Below are positions 47,683 through 57,540 of a DNA stretch of 64,000 bases, in pieces. Source of the stretch: Metallyticus violacea (taxonomy: Eukaryota; Arthropoda; Insecta; Mantodea; Metallyticidae); assembly GCA_030762175.1 (NCBI GenBank), contig CM060841.1, positions 13,304,501 through 13,368,500 on the forward strand. Direction: 5' to 3'. A model generated the notes under the pieces. It had not been told where the DNA came from and made no database searches. It worked only from the letters and a program-made list of their open reading frames with translations. The position numbers were made by a program, and so were the translations under genes. Position 1 is the stretch's first letter; the number at the start of each line of letters is the position of its first letter.

Positions 47683-48060
47683 ATGAAGATGTATTATGCC
47701 AGTCTTTATCGTCATGTCTATCTAACGATTACCTCCTCCCATTCTGGCCAAATTGTATGTCGTGGCGATCATTTAATACAACCATTGATTAGATACAAGG
47801 AAGTGAAGGGAATTGTCGTAACACAGCCCAACAGTATACGGCACGGAGACACGCAGTTGCTCACACAAGCACGTGTATCTCACGGAGCATGCGCAGTGCT
47901 CCCTCTCGGGCGTGGCACCACGGTCACTAACACATAAAGGGGGAAGGAACTTTTCCCCGATCAATTTACGGCTACAAGTCAAAGCAAGGGATAGGGGAAA
48001 TGCCACAGTGCCATGCTTTTGCTCGATGCAGCCGACATTTAACTTAAAACTCTAGTTTAA
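47683..48060. promoter_or_regulatory. GC-elevated island with promoter-like motifs (tentative)
   Basis: Less AT-rich than both flanks. It contains gagcatgcgcagtgc, half of an NRF1-type palindrome, and gggcgtggc, a KLF/Sp-type box, about 20 bases apart near 47885-47917. Open frames overlap on both strands (plus 47683-47937 and 47873-48055; minus 47773-48006) without recognised products. It may be a housekeeping-type promoter or an unknown repeat. Confidence 0.25.
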
Positions 48061-48065
48061 CGAAT

Positions 48066-48066
48066 A

Positions 48067-48104
<38 letters not shown>

Positions 48105-48105
48105 G
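48066..48105. repeat. (TTA)n microsatellite
   Basis: About 13 uninterrupted att/tta units. Confidence 0.95.
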
Positions 48106-48393
48106 CATCATCATTTACTTTATTATTAAAATCAAATACGTAGAGAATTAATTTTAAAACCCTTAAAGAAAAAAAAACTTTTCAAGAAGTCAAATAAAAC
48201 CTGTTTTATTTTTAATCACACACACAGTATACGTTGGCTTTTAAAATGAAAATACATAATTATCATTTTAGTTGAAATTTTCTGTAAAAGCTTATTAATA
48301 ATCAATTTAAATAAACTATTTTAACAGCTTATATTTTTTTTTGATAAAACACGACTACTTTTAGAATTATAATCTTGTTTCGTTTTATACCTG

Positions 48394-48693
48394 CTTGATT
48401 GTTGCTTTGGTTTATTTACGGACGCTCTTTAACATCTCAGGTCATCTGCATCTCATTCAATTCAGAACGTGAAACGTCCGATAACTTTTGCTCACAGACC
48501 TCTTCTTTCAGGCTTGAGGTTCTGTTACGTGCCGTAAATGTAAGACAGGGACCCACCGCTTTACTTCCCTTCCGAAGGAAGGCATACTTAGGATTTTTAA
48601 TCCCGAAAAAATCCATCGATCCTGACTGGGATTGAATCCACAATCTTGGAATTAGGAGGCAAGTATAGTTACCACTAAACTACCAGGACCGAC
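48394..48693 (-). mobile_element. SINE B, full length, minus strand, with 11-bp target-site duplication
   Basis: Complete reversed copy ending in actaccaggaccgac. The perfect direct repeat ttttatacctg at 48383-48393 and 48694-48704 defines the ends. The 78- and 68-codon frames inside it are incidental. Confidence 0.95.
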
Positions 48694-48704
48694 TTTTATA
48701 CCTG

Positions 48705-49304
48705 GGAATATGATTCAAAATACATATTTTATTTCCGTTTGTAATACATAAGCATATAAAATATTCCACAAAGAAGCTGATAATTAATTATTTTGTACTA
48801 ATAACTATACCAGATCTACTATCATAAAATATAAACAAAAGAAAGTATAATTTTGAGGAATGTAGCTGGTTACTACTTATTAGATCACGATACAAATGAA
48901 AGAATATGACCAAAATTCCAAATATTCAACTTAACTGAATGCGTACACACTTAAAATGCTAAGCTTACATCCAATGAATGAATAAGTGCCGCGTACTAAA
49001 GAACTATTCAACGAAAAGCTCATTGCCAAAATTAATGTAGGAAAACCAAAGCATCGCCGAAGAGAAGTTACTGCCTTAAATACGGAACATATCTTAGTTG
49101 AAAAAGAAGTTTTATGCTGCAAAAACTACAAATATTTTGCAAATACGTCCCCTCATATAATTTGTTTTGGGGGAAAGGAGAACGGAGGGGGTATCTCAGT
49201 TACTAAAACGAAATGATGAAATAAATAATCGTTCCAATATATATTCCTATCCATTTCAAACTAATAATTACTAATATTTATGTGTTACCTCTTAATTCAT
49301 TTTC
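48705..49304. other. Unassigned AT-rich DNA
   Basis: A 76-codon plus frame (48986-49216, starting MPRTKELFNEKLIAKINVGK) is hydrophilic and unrecognised. It may be fortuitous. Confidence 0.4.
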
Positions 49305-49814
49305 TTATTTTAAAATTATAGTTATATATTGCCTAGAAATATATTTGCTATTAATTTTGTTAAAATTCTGAATTAATGGATACATGTTCTCTAAGTCATT
49401 TATATCTGGAATATGGTGCCAAATAAAGTAAAAATATTTAAACACTTCAAACAATTTGCGTTTTATATATAAATTACTATAGAATCCTGGATAAGGAAAA
49501 TATTGCAACAGTGATAGAATTACACGGACGTCAAAGAACTGTAAAATTAATACAAAAAATGACTTTTTAACAGCATAAAATAATATGATCACTGCAATTG
49601 TCACAGGTGCATTAATAAAGCGCAATTTGTGTTTGTTGTTTATTCTATCACACTGAAATAGCACTATCCTATGTGTAAAATAAACAGCATGGAATGCAAA
49701 TTTACAAAAACTGGTAACAGAATGATAATTTTCAATACAGGAGACGCTAGTGATATGTTTAAGATAGCACTGTAAAGATAGCAATGATGACAATAGTAAA
49801 TTCACAGTTAACAT
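49305..49814 (-). CDS. Hypothetical hydrophobic protein, 169 codons, unrecognised
   Basis: The longest frame in the window not explained by a repeat. It starts MLTVNLLLSSLLSLQCYLKH and ends KYISRQYITIILK. Hydrophobic stretches suggest at least two or three membrane segments (residues about 3-16, a weak one near 35-55, and about 70-105, PVTIAVIILFYAVKKSFFVL then ILQFFDVRVILSLLQYF). In such AT-rich DNA a chance frame of this length is unlikely (my rough estimate is well under one per window), but strand bias in base use could help produce it. Multi-pass insect chemoreceptors have this look, yet I see none of their motifs, such as the C-terminal TYxxxxxQF. An in-frame stop lies upstream. A truncated SINE A is inserted at its start. 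It could be an exon, a pseudogene, transposon-derived or fortuitous. Confidence 0.25.
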   Translation of the reverse strand: MLTVNLLLSSLLSLQCYLKHITSVSCIENYHSVTSFCKFAFHAVYFTHRIVLFQCDRINNKHKLRFINAPVTIAVIILFYAVKKSFFVLILQFFDVRVILSLLQYFPYPGFYSNLYIKRKLFEVFKYFYFIWHHIPDINDLENMYPLIQNFNKINSKYISRQYITIILK

Positions 49815-49815
49815 C

Positions 49816-49879
49816 GACCGCCTGTGGTGCCTCAGTAGTAAAAACGGGCGTTAAACACTACTCAAAAAAAAAAAAAAAA
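49816..49879 (+). mobile_element. SINE A 3' tail only, with target-site duplication
   Basis: Only the last 45 bases of SINE A (gaccgcctgtggtgcctcag onward) and a poly-A tail are present. The direct repeat acagttaacatc at 49804-49815 and about 49880-49891 shows this is a complete insertion event that stopped very early, not a decayed full copy. Confidence 0.93.
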
Positions 49880-49891
49880 ACAGTTAACATC

Positions 49892-51028
49892 CATTAAATA
49901 TATCTAGTGATAAACTTTTACTCTAGTTAGGACGCCTGTTTACGACTCTCTAGGCAACACGCCAACCTGATGAGATGAAGAAGTTGCCGCAATAGTAAGG
50001 CAATTTATGCCCGTATCTGACTCGAAGATTGTTTTATGAGTCATATGATAAACAATACTATGCTCATTGGCTTGATTAATAAGATCTTAAGTCACGAAAC
50101 GCCCCGTCGTATTGTACTAAAGTGCATTTTACATCCTGGGTTCGTTTCTCTTGCAAATTAGTTTCCACCGGATTGAAAATCTTGATACCTCGCCGTGATA
50201 CGTTGTCATTGAGATAAATAAACATTATCTAATGTATGTAAGCTTAACAAACACCAGTGATCTTTAAGAAAACTAGTTATAAGGTGTAGCAGAATACATA
50301 TACTATTTAGGAGTATGCTTGCACAAGAAAATTTTGTAATGGACATTTAAGAACACAAAGGGCGGAAATCAGAATTTACACCGTATGCAACAGTTACACA
50401 CTAAAAATTAAACATAAAATAATGGAATATGGATTGGGACAGATAGAGCAGATGAAGAATAATACAATAGTATACCATTAAAAGGGTAGAGAGGAGGGAG
50501 GAAGGAAGGGAGAGAGAGACTATGAATGGACAATGGTCCCCCAGTGAAGAAAGCAAACATGTGAAGTGCATAAAAATAATCGACTATACTATGAATTATA
50601 TATATATATATATATAATTATATATAATATATATAGTTTGTTTGCACTGTATTGAATCATTGCCGTCACTTGTTCTAGAAACCTGAGAATTTTTTTGCGA
50701 ATGCTTAAAAGCATTTTAAAGCGCAGTAGTGCGAGAAAGAGAAAAAAGAGTCGGATATACAAAGCTTTGACATTTCCCTTCTTTATTTACTTACGGCTAA
50801 GTGCACTTCTACTTGCTTATTCATGAAATGGACTTTCCGCGGGGCACTATATTCCATTGTTTCAGCAAAGTTCGTATGTTGTACTATTATTTCTATCATA
50901 CTATGAACGAGGAAATGGGCAAAGAGTTGGACTATTTATATAGTACAATGAAAAAGACTCTCATCAAAACCTGCAAAATAATGTGAGGCTAAGTCTAGAA
51001 GCTTAAAAGGACTAGCAGCACATAAGAT
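49892..51028. other. Unassigned AT-rich DNA with (TA)n
   Basis: A self-complementary (TA)n-rich tract lies at about 50597-50636, and a purine-rich run gagaggagggaggaaggaag at about 50490-50515. No gene is recognised. Confidence 0.5.
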
Positions 51029-51790
51029 ATAACAACAGTAGTAGTAATATTAATAACAGTAATAGTAATAACAGTAGTAGTAATAGTAGTAATGGTAGTA
51101 GTGGTAATAGTAGTAGTTGTAGTAGTAGTAATAGTAGTAGTAGTAATAGTAGTAGTAATATTAGTAGTAGTAGCAATAGTAGTAATGGTAGTAGTGGTAA
51201 TAGTAGTAGTTGTAGTAGTAGTAATAGTAGTAGTAGTAGTAGTTGTAATAGTAGTACTTATAATAGTAAATGTAATAATAGTAGTAGTAATAGTAGTAAT
51301 GGTAGTAGTAGTGGTGATAATAGTAGTAGTTGTAGTAGTAGTAGTAGTAGTAGTAATAGTAGTAATATGGTAGTAGTAATAGTGGTGGTGGTGGTAGTAG
51401 TAGTAGTAGTGCTAGTAGTTAGTAATAGTAATAGTAGTAGCATTTTTGTAGTAATAGATGTAGTAGTAGTAGTAAAAGGAATAATATTTTTAATAATAGT
51501 AGTAGTTGTAATAATAGTTGAGTATTAGTAATAGTGGTAGTTTAGTAGTTATAGTAATACTCGTTTCATCAATAGTAAAAGTAGAACTGTAATAGTGTAG
51601 TGTAGTAGTAATGCTAGTAATTATAGTAGTAGTAGTTGCAGCTAATTTAGTAATAGTAGCAGTAGCAATATCAGTAAAACTAGAGCTGTAGTAATAGTAG
51701 TAGTAGTAGTAGTAGTAGTAATAGTAGTAGTAGTAGTAGTAGTAGTAATAGTAGTAGTAATAGTAGTAGCAGTAGTAGTAGTAGTAGTAA

Positions 51791-51830
<40 letters not shown>

Positions 51831-52200
51831 TGTCGTTGTTGTAGAGGCAGTAATAGAAGTAATAGTAGTGCTAGTGCTGCTAGTAGTAATAAAATAATTG
51901 TAGTTTTAGTAGTAATAGTATTACTCGTAACAATGTAGCAATAATATAGAATAGTTACAATGAAGATAATTGTAGATAAGAAAAATAGTAAAATAATTTT
52001 AGTAATAGTAGCAGTAGCGGTAGTACTAGTGATAGAAATGATAGTAGAACAATATTAGTAGTGAATTAGTAGTGTAATTGTAATAATATTAGTTCTAATT
52101 AGGGAGGTGATGGTAACATTGTAGTTGTGATAGTATCAACAATAGTTGTAACAACAGTAATAGTGGTAGTGGTGATATTGGTGATAGTAAATAGATAGCA
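51029..52200. repeat. Large imperfect (TAG)n / (TAGTAA) microsatellite
   Basis: About 1.2 kb of tag, taa, ttg and tgg triplets, nearly pure at 51060-51450 and 51690-51835 and decaying towards the right. The triplet register makes artificial frames of Val/Ile (plus) or Leu/Thr (minus); they are not proteins. Confidence 0.97.
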
Positions 52201-52558
52201 TCACCAGAAGTTGAAACTAAACAATTTAAAATGTTTCAATGTACACAAAATTATTTCTATGAAATTGAAATAACATAAGAAACCAAATATTTGTAAATTG
52301 TTATAATAACATTAACAACTATTTCAACAAAAAAGAACATCATTACACTGATAATGACTAAAATGACAAGGCGGAAGAAAGAGCACTGTAGAATTTATTT
52401 ATTAATTTATTTTTCCGGTAAGAGTTAAGGTCATGGTGTCTTCTGTTCCACTGTACCAGGCGAATAAAACCAGGGAAAATACAGAGTAAAATGTACTTAG
52501 TTATAAAAATGTAGTAGTAAAATGCAGAAAAGCCAAATTAATATTTTGCATATAAATA
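52201..52558. other. Unassigned AT-rich DNA
   Basis: May include the 3' untranslated part of the LINE that follows on the minus strand. Nothing specific was seen. Confidence 0.4.
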
Positions 52559-53149
52559 TTACATATTTTTAACGGTTAGAAAGTTTTTAAAGAATGTGTT
52601 AGACCTCCCCTTGTCCTTCAATATTTTTTTTCCAGAACAAAAGGGAAAGAAGGAAGAAGAGGAAAAGAAGAAAGAGAAGCGAGAGACTAACTGCTGTAAA
52701 AACCTGGAGTGAATGAGATGACAATTTAATCTACGTTTACATTGCTTTATTGGCAGACAATCTCTGACTTCAGGAGGAAGGGAGTTCCACATTCTGGGAA
52801 CTGTCACGCTGAATGAAGTTGAATAGAAATGTGTTCGCTGATGAGGGATGGACAGTAAAGTCATATTCCGGGTCCGAGGTACGGAGGATTTTGAACAGGG
52901 GCATAAGGGAATGGAAAATCCTAGTTTTTTTTAGAGCTAGCCATGACAGTTGGTTGCACAGGGTGTCACATGATCAAATTTACGAATGTTGAAGACGAAA
53001 CGAAGGCGTTGCAGCCTGTCGATCTGTCCAGTAATCAGAGTGTAATACAAGATATCACAATAATCCAAGTGAGGCATAGCAAGCACTTGAATAATATATA
53101 TATTTTTTGAGATTGAGAGATAGATATTTTGGGTTACCTGGCTGTGCAA
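52559..53149 (-). mobile_element. CR1-like LINE ORF2 C-terminal relic (minus strand)
   Basis: Two blocks in the order expected for the end of a CR1/L2-like LINE reverse-transcriptase protein. The first (52937-53149) reads LAMPHLDYCDILYYTL, then QIDRLQRLRFVFNIRKFDHV and TP, matching the family pattern PHxDYCDxVY..LQRxxNxxVRFIF..RxxDHVTP. The second (52559-52864) reads LSIPHQRTHFYSTSFSVTVP, then RMWNSLPPEVRD, the standard C-terminal block. About 70 residues between them are missing. It differs from the LINE at 6.2 and 20.1 kb. The conserved RT catalytic core was not found upstream. Confidence 0.85.
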
Positions 53150-54020
53150 CTATAGACCCTAGTTTCTTTTTTCTCTCCATTTTGCCACGCTGTATAATTA
53201 ATGACATATGAAGAGCGACTCATCGTTGAAGTGATGGTAACTAGTAAGAACACGAAGACGGAGATTAAAGGGGTAATTACAATGAAGGCGATGAAGCTGC
53301 TCTAATAGAAAATCATGACTAGGCAAATTAAGAAAGACGTCTAGACTGTTCTCTGAAGTACAGCGATAAGTACTATTTTGGTGTTATGCTGAAAGTGTTC
53401 AGGAGACGTACTGCGTTATAGCATTAGAAAGTGTCTGTCACCAGGTTCGAAACTTTTCTTTAGATACCTCTTTATGAAAGGAAATTTCTACGTTAGTCTT
53501 TAGGATAGACCAGAAAAAAGCAAAACCATTATCGTGGGCGGCTTATACGATTCTTTTATGCAGAATATAATTAATAGAAGCTTTAGGCATCTAGCTATTT
53601 CCCTCTTGTACATTTATCATTTTAGCGTCCTATTTCTGCAGCCTTGCTCCTTAAACATTGAGCAAAGTGAATTATTGCCCATTTCCACCGACAATGCCGT
53701 CAAGGCAGTACCTGTAAATGAACGGAGACTTTGAAAACCGGAATAACATAATACACTTTTTAGAGGGAATTTCTAATGTTTCTTAAGCTTTAACTGTAAT
53801 GAAAACAAGAAGTCACTAAAGAAACGATTTTAGGTTTACATCCTATACGAGTTCAGTGAGATTTCTTCGCAAGAAACCGACAAACTCTTTCGGAAAGACG
53901 ATACTCTATAAATATAAAATAGATTTTCTTATATGTTAAAAAACCGAATTAATGCCCATATAACTTTTTTTTAGCAAAGTTATTAAAAATTGTATATGCT
54001 TTACGTAAAAAAATAGTAAA
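53150..54020. other. Unassigned DNA upstream of the LINE relic
   Basis: The minus strand up to about 53450 could hold more decayed LINE sequence, but I could not align it by eye. The rest is AT-rich. Confidence 0.35.
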
Positions 54021-54190
54021 GCGGGGTGGTTCAGGTGGAAATGCTTGGGACTCGCAATTGGGATCCTTTAGGGCCGGCCATGCTGCCTTTATTTATTCAA
54101 GGTTTTCCCTGGTCGTTTAGGCGAATGCTGGTTGGATCTTGTTTTGTCTTCTTGTCTTCTTGCCATAGAAGGACTCCAGGAGTTCGAAGT
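54021..54190 (+). mobile_element. SINE F, 5' part with intact tRNA-like head
   Basis: The only F copy here that keeps its head: gcggggtggttcaggtggaa, then atgcttgggactcgcaattg, then ggatcctttagggccggcca. It continues ggttttccctggtcgtttag, then cgaatgctgg, as in the other copies, before diverging and running into the repeat shared with the 23-kb foldback. Confidence 0.75.
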
Positions 54191-54196
54191 AAAACG

Positions 54197-54298
54197 ATCT
54201 CAAGTGGACGTTTTCTTAGTGTTTTATCTTTTTCTACTATTATAATTACTGTTAATTTATTACATTGTTAATAGTGTTACTTTATTTTTATTTTTCTT
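54197..54298 (+). repeat. Single-arm copy of the 23-kb foldback repeat
   Basis: Matches, with substitutions, the minus strand of 22914-23011: tctcaagtgg, gtgttttatctttttctact, ttattacattgttaatagtg and ttactttatttttatttttc. It too is followed by a TA/TG microsatellite (about 54305-54345), as at 23 kb. Confidence 0.8.
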
Positions 54299-54595
54299 TA
54301 ATATTATATATGTGCATATATATATATGTGTGTGTATGTGTGTATTATATTGAATTTACTTCATTTACCGTGTCACCATGGTTACAAATGAAGCACAGGA
54401 AAGAGAGAAATAATTAATTTAGTCATTTAAATATGTGATTAGTTGGTAAACAAGAATAAATATAGTATACCTAAGAGAAGATAGAAAATATTATGAAAAA
54501 TAAGGAATAAACGTGGTGAGATATCTCACCCTGGAAGAAGAAAAGAGAAAGACAGAATAAATTCATGGTAAGTAGAAGAAGAAATTGCGTTTTTT

Positions 54596-54871
54596 AATGG
54601 TGTTTAATGGTCGTTTTTACTACTGAGGCACCACAGGCGGTGGACACTAACGATACATGAAGTGAAACGATAAACTGGGAAAGGCTTTGTTTTTAAGGAA
54701 GGAAACGTTCCAGGCCTAAGTTTAAGGTACCTCCCTGGCATTTTCCATTTATGAGGACTGAGGAAAACCTGGGAAAAACCTGTGTCAGGGAGGACGGTCC
54801 TGGCGGGATTCGACCCCCAGACCTTCCGCTCACGAGTCCGCGCCTTAACGACCTCGGCCACCTGTGACGGT
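54596..54871 (-). mobile_element. SINE A, full length, minus strand
   Basis: Complete reversed copy from a short T run to the tRNA-like head (gggattcgacccccagacct, ccttaacgacctcggccacc). The 85-codon minus frame inside (starting MAEVVKARTRERKVWGSNPA) is the SINE read as protein, not a gene. Confidence 0.94.
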
Positions 54872-54927
54872 AAATGACGTAGTTGTAGTAATAGACATGA
54901 AACTAGAAGTAAAGTAGGAGAAGGTGA

Positions 54928-55175
54928 AGGATTTTTTTAATGGTGTTTAACCTCCCTTTGTAACTACTGAGGCTTTACAAGTGCTGGAGACTGATGATAT
55001 ATGAGATGAAATGATAAACTGGGATAGAAGTTCCAGACCTAAGTTTAGGGTGCCTCCTAGACATTTGCCATTTATGAGGAATGAGGAAAACCCCTCAATC
55101 AGGGAGGATGGTCCTAGTGGGAATCGATCCCCAGACCTCCCGCTCACGAGTCCGCGCCTTAAGGAGGCGATTTAT
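54928..55175 (-). mobile_element. SINE A, 5' truncated and internally deleted, minus strand
   Basis: A second reversed copy only 56 bp after the previous one. It lacks about 20 bases around the cctttcccaat region and stops within the A-box end (cgcgccttaaggaggcga). The direct repeat agaaggtga at 54919-54927 and 55176-55184 suggests an independent insertion. Confidence 0.9.
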
Positions 55176-55184
55176 AGAAGGTGA

Positions 55185-56234
55185 TTATAGAATAAGTGTT
55201 GCATATAATAACTTCTCTTTCATAAAATAAACGTAGGTATGTTGTGGATTTCAGAACGTAATGTGCATGAAATACGAAACTATGATGGCGTAGGTCTGCA
55301 TTCAGATCCGATAGAAACGTATAAATGTCGATTCTGCTGTAAGTATGTTCAACTTGCTATAGCATCAGTGAAAGAATAGCATACAGTATCCGCTTGCACA
55401 ACTGTGAAAAACCTGGAAATAAATAACCGTAGCTCTTTTCTTTATTATTAAAGCTTTTCCTTTATTTTTAATTGCCTAGTACTGACGCTTGCGTCTGAGT
55501 GGGTATCAGTTCCAATTATTAGAGTTTCATGGCTCGTAGTTCAACCCAATTAACAACTGCAAGGAGAGAGATTTGTATATTTTCATTTCCATGTTCCTTT
55601 CTGACTGTGTGATATTTATGCACAGTTGCTTATGATTGTATCGAGAGAAACTGAAAATAAAGTCACAATTTCAGCAACACGTGACTACGTCCAGGAATAA
55701 TGAGGGATAAAAAGCAGATAATACATACTAAAAGTACGTCGATATGCAATTATATGCAATACGAGTAATGTTTTTAATAGTGAAACTACAAGTACAGGAG
55801 AAATTATCTTCTATTTTTTTAGCAATATAAAGCCCTTGATAGAGCATAACTTAGAAAAGGAGATGTCAATACACCCATGTTTGCTGGATTTTAAAAATAA
55901 TTTCATTATATGGTGTAATGAAGAATCGACTTCATCAAGGCCCAACAAAATTTAAAGAATGTTTATCATTGGAGTAAATTAATCAAAATCGTATGTAAAA
56001 CATACCCTTGAAAAACTTAAAATGTAATCAGAAGATTTCTTTCATTTCCCAATGGGAATTAGCGATGCGTTCAAAATGGCCGCGCTTGTGGTGAATACTT
56101 GTATTGCTCTCTCTGCATATATTTAGATAGTACTATCTATACAGACTTGTAGTGTGATGCTAAAAAGAAGTAAAGAAATGAAAAGTAACCTTGTTTGTCA
56201 AGTGGCATGATGTTTGGCCATAAAGTTCTCAAGT
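55185..56234. other. Unassigned DNA
   Basis: No gene or repeat recognised. Confidence 0.45.
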
Positions 56235-56487
56235 GTATCACCCATTCAGAGACCCAAGATCGCATGTTCGATCCCGGCCAGGGTCGATGTATTTTATCGG
56301 GCGTAAAAATCCCAAGTGTGACTTCCTTCGGGAGGGAAGTAAAACCGTGGATCCCATTTACATTTACGACACGATAAAGAACCTCAAGCCTTTGAGCAAA
56401 ATTTATCAGCCGTTTCGCGTCCCGTTTTGAATGGGAGGCTGATGACCTGAGATGCTAAAGAGTGTCCGTAAATAAACCAAATAACTA
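56235..56487 (+). mobile_element. SINE B, 5' end diverged
   Basis: Recognised from agacccaagatcgcatgttc, then gatcccggccagggtcgatg, through the body to gtccgtaaataaacc. The A-box end is poorly kept. The 60- and 65-codon frames here are incidental. Confidence 0.88.
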
Positions 56488-57184
56488 TCCCGAGACATAC
56501 GACATCGTACTCCCCTACAGGACCCTGCTCCTCGTGGAATTAATTCCCTCTTGTAAATATAATTTACCCTAGATCAAGATATTGGAGTTTCGCGTTAATG
56601 AAGCAATCAGGCAGGTAAATAGGGAATTTTGTAGCACGCTCATCAAAACCGCATGAAACGCTCTCTCATAAATTCGAAACCATAAACATTGAGGGGAAGA
56701 GAGGCTGAGTTGATCTAGCAAGAAGTTGCGGGAAACATTTGCAAGCCGTTCTTTGTTACAGAACGTACAAGTTTTGTGTATTAACGTTGAGTTTTATATA
56801 AGCATGCAGCGGAGACAGTTTTCCGAAAAGACATTACTCATATAATTCAATTAAAATTGTATGGGCTCAAATAGCACATAGAAAAATATTTTTTAGAACT
56901 GAAAGATGCAGAAAAAATATTTTCTAAGAAGTTGACAAGTTGGCATAGAAGGACAGAGAATTTTGCGTACATCATACTGAAAAATTAGAAGAAAGAACTT
57001 CGTGAACAAAAAAGTAGGACGCAAGGAAACTTTAGAACCTATAATTAATGTTTACAAGACGCAGATGACAAAGAAAGTGCCAACCCATATCGACGTAAAT
57101 GCATCTGATGACAGCGAAATTGAAGAAACACGTGCTTCTATGTTAGACTGTGCGTGTTAGACTTTCTACTGTGTATTGGAGAGA
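56488..57184. other. Unassigned DNA
   Basis: May include 5' sequence of the DUF4817 transposase fragment that follows. Nothing else is recognised. Confidence 0.4.
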
Positions 57185-57250
57185 ATGTCGAGAGTGAGAT
57201 ACACTCTAGAACAAAGAATATACATTTATGATTATGTTGAAAAGAAGATC
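57185..57250 (+). pseudogene. N-terminal fragment of another DUF4817-type transposase
   Basis: Starting at an ATG, 57185-57250 reads MSRVRYTLEQRIYIYDYVEK, then KI. This matches the start of the DUF4817 N-terminal domain in a different insect lineage (pattern RYTLEQRIFIYDTYVK) from the four FEQRKAILKWYWK elements in this window. It is cut off after 22 codons where a SINE C fragment begins. No further transposase sequence was found beyond the SINE. Confidence 0.65.
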
Positions 57251-57254
57251 CGAC

Positions 57255-57535
57255 CGGCTCCATCCCCGGTACTTGCTTAGGAATTTTCTAAGTTAGGGAG
57301 GTTTGGGACGGAATCACGAGGACAACTGAAGAGCTACCTGATAGAGTGCTGGCGTTTTTCGATCTCGAAAGTCCAGTGATAGGCGACCGGTGGAGTACCA
57401 TCATGCTGATTATATACCCCTTTCTAATACCAAACATATCAATAATATCACAAGACGGAGATAGAGGACGCAGCGGTCTCTGCTGCAGGCCAAAGCTGTA
57501 TAACAGGCTGTCGCACCTTAGAGGAGGAAGTTGTA
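57255..57535 (+). mobile_element. SINE C, 5' truncated
   Basis: Starts at the end of the tRNA-like head (ccatccccggtacttgctta) and follows the 42.5-kb copy: ggaattttctaagttaggga, gaagagctacctgatagagt, gatagaggacgcagcggtct. It is clearly diverged. The 100-codon minus frame and 78-codon plus frame across it are incidental. Confidence 0.82.
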
Positions 57536-57540
57536 GGGGG

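Noticed and set aside
51092..51443. Poly-Val/Ile (plus) and poly-Leu/Thr (minus) frames
   Set aside because: They are the triplet microsatellite read in register, with no protein-like complexity.
54604..55147. Frames starting MAEVVKARTRERKVWGSNPA and MSGRSGDRFPLGPSSLIEGF
   Set aside because: Both are SINE A translated on its sense strand. Similar short frames occur in every full SINE A copy.
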